NCBI RefSeq assembly: GCF_002884495.1
Contig: NZ_KZ614145.1
Location: forward strand, 3,486,423 to 3,550,422
DNA: 64,000 nt
Direction of reading: 5' to 3'
From: Rummeliibacillus pycnus
GTDB lineage: Bacteria > Bacillota > Bacilli > Bacillales_A > Planococcaceae
A program made the position numbers and the translations under genes. The notes under the pieces were generated by a model, which had not been told where the DNA came from, made no database searches, and was given only the letters and a program-made list of their open reading frames with translations. Below, piece after piece: positions 54,709 through 64,000 of this stretch; within the stretch, counting starts at the first letter, position 1, and each line of letters opens with the position of its first letter.

Positions 54709-55086
54709 TTACGATTCTTTATGCTTCCGATTTGTTTTATTGTTATAATCTTGATTGAACTCTTTACCTTCTAAAGACTTGTCCAATGTTAAAGGTTCAC
54801 TACAGAACATACACATATCTACACGTCCTAATACTTTTGTATGTTTATGACAGTTTGGACATTCAACCAGAACTGCTTGTGTTGATAGAAAGCCAATCCA
54901 AGCATAAACCATTGTGCTACCAATGATACATAGCACGCCGAGAGTCATAAAAATGACTACTAACCATTTATATTCCCTAAAGATTACGGCGCCATACATG
55001 ATGATAAAGCCGATAAAAATGAGTGATAAAGCAAAAGTACGTATTTTATTAATTTTACTTTTATAGGGTTTCTTATTGGATTTCAT
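54709..55086 (-). CDS. ygzB: YgzB family membrane protein
   Basis: 125 aa. Two N-terminal helices (about 14-35 and 41-66), then a zinc-ribbon-like segment ECPNCHKHTKVLGRVDMCMFCSEPL with two CxxC pairs. Location between perR and ygxA matches B. subtilis. Function unknown. GGAGGC lies before the ATG. Confidence 0.88.
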   Translation of the reverse strand: MKSNKKPYKSKINKIRTFALSLIFIGFIIMYGAVIFREYKWLVVIFMTLGVLCIIGSTMVYAWIGFLSTQAVLVECPNCHKHTKVLGRVDMCMFCSEPLTLDKSLEGKEFNQDYNNKTNRKHKES

Positions 55087-55217
55087 TTGTAAGCCTCCTA
55101 AACTTTAGGATACTAAAAACAGAATAGTTAGGCAATATGATTTGAAACTTCAAAGAGGAATCTAAATTTTACTGTCGAAAGATTATTATATAGAGATTTT
55201 ATTCTAGGAGGATTCTT

Positions 55218-56093
55218 ATGGAGCAATTACTTCGTCCAATATACCAAGAACGTGCGAGCCAACCAAATACCCTAGGGGTTATTATTGTAGAAAAAAGAGA
55301 AGATGTAAGTCCGATTACGGATACATTTGATACAATCCTTTTAATCATAACAAAAGACAATCGTGTGCCGGTCTATACAAAACACTATACATTTGAAAAT
55401 CAAAAAGCAGCAATGCATATAATAACTGAAAAACAATTACATAAATGGTTACTTGTAGGGACGAATAAAAAGCTAATCGATTGGATTTTATTTGGGAAAA
55501 TAATGTTTGATCGAAATGAATATGTAAGTAATTTAAAACAGAATTTAAAAGACTTCCCATTCTACGGCAGAAATATCAAAATGGGCATCGAGTTTGCAAA
55601 GTTAATTCGTCATTATTTAGAAGGTAAAGTATGTTTTGAAGAGAACAATTACTTAGATGCTTATAATCATGTTGTAGAATCTCTCCATCATTTAGCTCGT
55701 CTTGCGGTATTAGATAAGGGATTATATCCTGAAGTAACAGTATGGTCTCAAGTAAAACAAATTGATCCCGAAATTTATAAATTATATGAAGAGCTAATAG
55801 CAAGTGAAGAAACTATTAATAAAAGATTAGAGCTTTTGTTTTTAGCGAGTGAGTTCTTAATCCATTCACGTACAGCTGATGGGGCACGGCATATAATAAA
55901 TGTAATGTCTGAAAAAGATAATTGGACAATTCAAGAATTGCATGAACAAGAAGAATTGAAAAACTACTCTGTTGATTTGGAAGTGTTTATTGAGTTTCTA
56001 ATTAGTAAGGGGTATATTCAGGCTGAAAACATAGAAACAAAAAGTAACCAAATCTTTCATAGGCATTATAAAATAGAACAATCTTTAAAATAG
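55218..56093 (+). CDS. ygxA: nucleotidyltransferase-like protein YgxA
   Basis: 291 aa. N-terminal nucleotidyltransferase-like fold (GVIIVEKREDVSPITDTFDTILLI) followed by an all-helical region (about 120-230) with HEPN-like character and a winged-helix-like C-terminus. It directly precedes the rRNA operon, as in B. subtilis. Function unknown. Confidence 0.85.
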   Translation: MEQLLRPIYQERASQPNTLGVIIVEKREDVSPITDTFDTILLIITKDNRVPVYTKHYTFENQKAAMHIITEKQLHKWLLVGTNKKLIDWILFGKIMFDRNEYVSNLKQNLKDFPFYGRNIKMGIEFAKLIRHYLEGKVCFEENNYLDAYNHVVESLHHLARLAVLDKGLYPEVTVWSQVKQIDPEIYKLYEELIASEETINKRLELLFLASEFLIHSRTADGARHIINVMSEKDNWTIQELHEQEELKNYSVDLEVFIEFLISKGYIQAENIETKSNQIFHRHYKIEQSLK

Positions 56094-56434
56094 TTGTGTA
56101 TCGAATCAACATCACACTTTTCGATGTGAGAAATTATTTTACAAAAAAATGTTGACTCAATAAAAAAACTGATGTATTATATTAAGTGTCGTTAAGACGT
56201 ACTAAGAAATCACGAGAAATTATACTGAAAAACTTTTTCAAAAAAGTTCTTGACAGTTAAGAATTAAAGTGATAAGATATAAAAGTCGTCAAGATTACGA
56301 CAAGACATGAACCTTGAAAACTGAACAAGCAAACGTTAATCAATAAACTTTGATCACTAACTTCTATTAGTGACAAGGACAAAATGTTATCAATAGATAA
56401 CGCTAGCAAAGCAAATGAGCTTTCAAACTTTACT
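56094..56434 (+). promoter_or_regulatory. rRNA operon promoter region and leader
   Basis: Two tandem sigma-A promoters. P1: TTGACT (56152-56157), 17 bases, TATTAT (56175-56180). P2: TTGACA (56250-56255), 17 bases, TAAGAT (56273-56278). The leader after P2 contains the antitermination-like stretch CCTTGAAAACTGAAC near 56312. Confidence 0.88.
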
Positions 56435-61224
<4,790 letters not shown>

Positions 61225-61391
61225 AAGTTGATTTAAGAACTTCAATGAATGTTTATTCAGTTTTGAAAGAACAAGATTTATAGTGATTAGTAATCATTAA
61301 TCACATAATGAAGAAAAATTTTTCTGAAATAGAAAAAAACACTTGATTTCTTCTCCTGATATGGTATAATAATTCTTGTCCTTAACAAAAT

Positions 61392-61511
61392 AGTCTAGTG
61401 ATGATGGCAAAGAGGTCACACCTGTTCCCATGCCGAACACAGAAGTTAAGCTCTTTAACGCCGATTGTAGTTGGAGGCTGTCCTCCTGCGAGAGTAGGAA
61501 GTTGCTAGGCT
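61392..61511 (+). rRNA. rrf: 5S ribosomal RNA
   Basis: Core GAGGTCACACCTGTTCCCAT and GCCGAACACAGAAGTTAAGC. The terminal helix AGTCTAG/CTAGGCT sets the ends, about 120 nt. Confidence 0.93.
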
Positions 61512-61522
61512 GTTAATATTAT

Positions 61523-61599
61523 TCCGAAGTAGCTCAGTTGGTAGCAGCATCTGACTGTTAATCAGAGGGTCGCAGGTTCGAGTCCTGCCTTCGGAGCCA
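61523..61599 (+). tRNA. tRNA-Asn (GTT)
   Basis: Cloverleaf with acceptor TCCGAAG/CTTCGGA and anticodon GTT; CCA encoded. First gene of a trnD-like array. Confidence 0.95.
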
Positions 61600-61606
61600 T
61601 TTAAAT

Positions 61607-61698
61607 GGAGAGTTGTCCGAGTGGCCGAAGGAGCACGATTGGAAATCGTGTAGGCGGGTAACCCTGTCTCAAGGGTTCAAATCCCTTACTCTCCGCCA
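61607..61698 (+). tRNA. tRNA-Ser (GGA)
   Basis: Type II tRNA with long variable arm, 92 nt; acceptor GGAGAGT/ACTCTCC; anticodon GGA; CCA encoded. Confidence 0.95.
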
Positions 61699-61726
61699 TG
61701 AAGTCCTTAAAGCTCACTTTAAATAT

Positions 61727-61801
61727 GGCCCCTTGGTCAAGCGGTTAAGACACCGCCCTTTCACGGCGGTAACACGAGTTCGAATCTCGTAGGGGTCACC
61801 A
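61727..61801 (+). tRNA. tRNA-Glu (TTC)
   Basis: Acceptor GGCCCCT/AGGGGTC (one G-U); anticodon TTC; CCA encoded. Confidence 0.95.
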
Positions 61802-61818
61802 TAAATATCTTATAACAT

Positions 61819-61894
61819 GGAGGATTAGCTCAGCTGGGAGAGCATCTGCCTTACAAGCAGAGGGTCGGCGGTTCGATCCCGTCATCCTCCACCA
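61819..61894 (+). tRNA. tRNA-Val (TAC)
   Basis: Acceptor GGAGGAT/ATCCTCC; anticodon TAC; CCA encoded. Confidence 0.95.
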
Positions 61895-61920
61895 TTTAAA
61901 ATCATAATTTTATTAATTAT

Positions 61921-61997
<77 letters not shown>

Positions 61998-62001
61998 AAA
62001 T

Positions 62002-62078
62002 GGTCCGGTAGTTCAGCTGGTTAGAATGCCTGCCTGTCACGCAGGAGGTCGCGGGTTCGAGTCCCGTCCGGACCGCCA
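62002..62078 (+). tRNA. tRNA-Asp (GTC)
   Basis: Acceptor GGTCCGG/CCGGACC; anticodon GTC; CCA encoded. Only 4 bases after tRNA-fMet. Confidence 0.95.
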
Positions 62079-62109
62079 TTTTACTAAAAATAATATTGAT
62101 CATTATTAT

Positions 62110-62185
62110 GGGTCGGTAGCTCAGTTGGTAGAGCATTAGATTGAAGCTCTAAGTGTCGGCAGTTCGATTCTGTCCCGACCCACCA
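62110..62185 (+). tRNA. tRNA-Phe (GAA)
   Basis: Acceptor GGGTCGG/CCGACCC; anticodon GAA; CCA encoded. Confidence 0.95.
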
Positions 62186-62192
62186 TAATAAT

Positions 62193-62268
<76 letters not shown>

Positions 62269-62274
62269 TATTTC

Positions 62275-62358
62275 GGAGGGGTAGCGAAGAGGCTAAACGC
62301 GGCGGACTGTAAATCCGCTCCTTCGGGTTCGGCAGTTCGAATCTGCCCCCCTCCACCA
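62275..62358 (+). tRNA. tRNA-Tyr (GTA)
   Basis: Type II tRNA, 84 nt; acceptor GGAGGGG/CCCCTCC; anticodon GTA; CCA encoded. Confidence 0.95.
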
Positions 62359-62375
62359 TCTTAAATATATAATAT

Positions 62376-62449
62376 AGGGGCATAGTTTAACGGTAGAATA
62401 GAGGTCTCCAAAACCTTTGATGTGGGTTCGATTCCTACTGCCCCTGCCA
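62376..62449 (+). tRNA. tRNA-Trp (CCA)
   Basis: Acceptor AGGGGCA/TGCCCCT; anticodon CCA; CCA end encoded. Confidence 0.95.
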
Positions 62450-62479
62450 ATTTAAAGTAACATTAAATTTAAATATAAT

Positions 62480-62556
62480 GGCGGCTGTGGTGAAGTGGTT
62501 AACACACCGGATTGTGGTTCCGGCATTCGAGGGTTCGATCCCCTTCAGCCGCCCCA
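62480..62556 (+). tRNA. tRNA-His (GTG), copy 1
   Basis: Has the extra 5' G(-1) opposite C73; anticodon GTG; T-stem 50:64 pair is A-U; CCA encoded. Confidence 0.95.
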
Positions 62557-62591
62557 TTATTAAATTTAATACAAACGACATTAAATATAAT

Positions 62592-62668
62592 GGCGGCTGT
62601 GGTGAAGTGGTTAACACACCGGATTGTGGTTCCGGCATTCGTGGGTTCGATCCCCATCAGCCGCCCCA
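62592..62668 (+). tRNA. tRNA-His (GTG), copy 2
   Basis: Identical to copy 1 except that the T-stem 50:64 pair is U-A in place of A-U. It lies exactly 112 bases downstream with similar upstream spacer, so it is a tandem duplication. Confidence 0.95.
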
Positions 62669-62671
62669 TAT

Positions 62672-62743
62672 TGGGGTATAGCCAAGCGGTAAGGCAACGG
62701 ATTTTGATTCCGTCATGCCCTGGTTCGAATCCAGGTACCCCAG
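62672..62743 (+). tRNA. tRNA-Gln (TTG), CCA not encoded
   Basis: Acceptor TGGGGTA/TACCCCA, discriminator G, then TTA in place of CCA; anticodon TTG. It needs CCA addition by tRNA nucleotidyltransferase. Confidence 0.93.
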
Positions 62744-62750
62744 TTATTTT

Positions 62751-62825
62751 GCGGAAGTAGTTCAGTGGTAGAACATCACCTTGCCAAGGTGGGGGTCGCG
62801 GGTTCGAACCCCGTCTTCCGCTCCA
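62751..62825 (+). tRNA. tRNA-Gly (GCC)
   Basis: Acceptor GCGGAAG/CTTCCGC; anticodon GCC; CCA encoded. Confidence 0.95.
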
Positions 62826-62841
62826 ATTTCAATAATAATAA

Positions 62842-62915
62842 GGCGGCATAGCCAAGTGGTAAGGCACAGGTCTGCAAAACCTTTATTCACCGGTTCAAAT
62901 CCGGTTGCCGCCTCC
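62842..62915 (+). tRNA. tRNA-Cys (GCA)
   Basis: Acceptor GGCGGCA/TGCCGCC; anticodon GCA; CCA encoded. Confidence 0.95.
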
Positions 62916-62949
62916 ATTTAATTTAAAATAATAACTCTGATAATAATAT

Positions 62950-63030
62950 GCCGGTGTGGCGGAATTGGCAGACGCGCACGACTCAAAATCGTGTTCCTTT
63001 GGAGTGTCGGTTCGACCCCGACCACCGGTA
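62950..63030 (+). tRNA. tRNA-Leu (CAA), CCA not encoded
   Basis: Type II tRNA with anticodon CAA. The 5' acceptor strand GCCGGTG pairs with CACCGGT (terminal G-U), discriminator A, followed by TCC in place of CCA. It is the last tRNA before an integrase gene, so the altered 3' end may reflect recombination here. Confidence 0.9.
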
Positions 63031-63040
63031 TCCTATAAAC

Positions 63041-63063
63041 CGCATAAAACCAACGTTTATGCG
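63041..63063. repeat. inverted repeat just after tRNA-Leu
   Basis: CGCATAAA (63041-63048) pairs perfectly with TTTATGCG (63056-63063). There is no T-run, so it is a weak terminator candidate or part of the att/regulatory region of the adjacent recombinase. Confidence 0.5.
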
Positions 63064-63136
63064 TAAAAATAACACTTTTAATCTTAACGATTACTACTAT
63101 TAAGTAGTGTGAACTAAGATTGGAGGTGTTTTTTTT

Positions 63137-64000
63137 ATGCGAAGAAAAAATCTACTTAATGCAAGAGAGCGTGAAAATGCTCGTCCTCAAATAGTTGAAA
63201 CTGGACAACGTACTATAGTTGATTGTTTACGTTTATTCCTCAATGATTCAAAACTTCGAAATGTTAGACCAGCAACCATTCGATATTATGAGCGTGAAAT
63301 TAATTATTTTCATAGAGATATAGAAGTTACATTTGTTGAAGAAGTAACTTTTGATGTGATTAAAGAGGGCATTAAATTAATGCAAAATCACAATTTAAAA
63401 ACTTCTACAATAAACTCACGATTAAGAGCAATTAGAGCATTTTATAATCATTTATTTGATTACAAAGTGATTAAATACAATCCAGTAGAACATTTAAAGT
63501 TGTTGCGAGATCGTGAGCCAATAATTGAAACGTATTCTAATAAGCAAATAAGACAATTACTCGCTGCATGTGATTTAACAACATTTGTAGGGTTACGAGA
63601 TTATACAATTATTTATTTGCTTTTTGATACTGGTGTAAGACTTTCTGAAGTGGCTGGAATTGAAATAGATGATATTCAATTTCCTGAAGGTGTAATAAGA
63701 ATTAGACGTACAAAAAACAACTTTGAACGCTTTGTACCATTACAAAAAACACTTTCTAGACAATTGAAAAGTTATTTAAAAGTACGTGGAATTACTGAAA
63801 GCAATACACTATTCGTTACTTTAGACGGAACGCCTTTAACAAATAGGCAATATCAAAATAGATTCAGTTACTATGGGAATTTAGCAAAGATAACCAATGT
63901 AAGAAATAGCCCACATACTATGCGGCATACATTCGCTAAAAATTATATTCAAAATGGCGGTGGTGCATTTGATTTAATGCGGATCATGGGACATACAAGC
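63137..64000 (+). CDS. tyrosine recombinase/integrase (3' end outside window)
   Basis: Open for 288 codons to the window edge. N-terminal SAM-like core-binding domain (about 25-115: VRPATIRYYEREINYF, SRLRAIRAFYNHLF), then the catalytic domain with Arg I in DTGVRLSEVAG, Lys in RRTKNNFERFVPL, HTMRH (His-x-x-Arg) and the final His in MGHTS. The nucleophile Tyr should follow just beyond the window. GGAGGTG lies 8 T before the ATG. Its position after a tRNA-Leu suggests an integrated element; a domesticated XerD-like protein is the alternative. Confidence 0.9.
   Translation, partial: MRRKNLLNARERENARPQIVETGQRTIVDCLRLFLNDSKLRNVRPATIRYYEREINYFHRDIEVTFVEEVTFDVIKEGIKLMQNHNLKTSTINSRLRAIRAFYNHLFDYKVIKYNPVEHLKLLRDREPIIETYSNKQIRQLLAACDLTTFVGLRDYTIIYLLFDTGVRLSEVAGIEIDDIQFPEGVIRIRRTKNNFERFVPLQKTLSRQLKSYLKVRGITESNTLFVTLDGTPLTNRQYQNRFSYYGNLAKITNVRNSPHTMRHTFAKNYIQNGGGAFDLMRIMGHTS

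Overview
The window is low-GC chromosomal DNA from a spore-forming Bacillales bacterium, most like the Planococcaceae (Lysinibacillus/Rummeliibacillus-type relatives). Three things point there: the right-hand gene order follows Bacillus subtilis yfhF-recX-yfhH-yfhJ-yfhP-mutY-sspE-ygaC-ygaD and ygaE-bcp-perR-ygzB-ygxA-rrnD-trnD; spore genes are present (gamma-type SASP, PdaA); and a D-aspartate ligase sits next to an aspartate racemase, as expected for Lys-D-Asp type peptidoglycan. The genus call is inference.

Layout. 1-610 is the 3' part of an alpha/beta hydrolase, followed by a MITE-like repeat. 1248-5485 is a complete dltXABCD operon. 5728-7205 holds small or membrane genes (a 62-aa protein, VanZ family, an FbpA-like 50-aa protein). 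7351-12239 is a probable peptidoglycan cross-bridge cluster: AsnB-type amidotransferase, C39-like lipoprotein, ATP-grasp D-Asp ligase, Asp racemase. 12328-22808 carries a helicase, two M29 aminopeptidase paralogues, a DUF4870 gene with a 35-aa cationic peptide gene, methionine aminopeptidase, a TspO-like protein, PPK2, GNAT, beta-carbonic anhydrase and MreBH. 23003-30930 has motAB, yfkK, a YtxH-like gene behind a sigma-B-like promoter, a YihY/BrkB protein, a metal P-type ATPase with a Fur/PerR-like box, and class I fumarase. 30931-31612 is a long leader or ncRNA-like region before an MFS gene. 32900-38025 (minus strand) has an MCP, RlmD, PdaA and an epimerase. 38187-44780 is the recX to ygaD block. 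44831-45166 is the fuller copy of the MITE-like repeat. 45340-50999 is a five-gene oligopeptide ABC transporter in the order D-F-A-B-C. 51047-56093 is ygaE to ygxA including perR.

The right end is an rRNA operon (16S-23S-5S, two sigma-A promoters, no tRNA in the 16S-23S spacer) with a 16-gene tRNA array in the B. subtilis trnD order. It differs by a tandem duplication of tRNA-His and by ending at a tRNA-Leu that lacks an encoded CCA. A tyrosine recombinase gene starts about 106 bases past that tRNA-Leu and runs off the window.

Functional themes: cell-envelope modification (dlt, D-Asp cross-bridge and its possible amidation, MreBH, PdaA), peptide uptake and breakdown (oligopeptide ABC transporter, two M29 aminopeptidases, MetAP), peroxide and iron homeostasis (PerR, Bcp, P-type ATPase), motility (MotAB, MCP), and translation (rrn/tRNA). 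The least explained parts are the cationic peptide operon, the leader at 31044-31471, the MITE-like repeat pair, and the tRNA-Leu/integrase junction.
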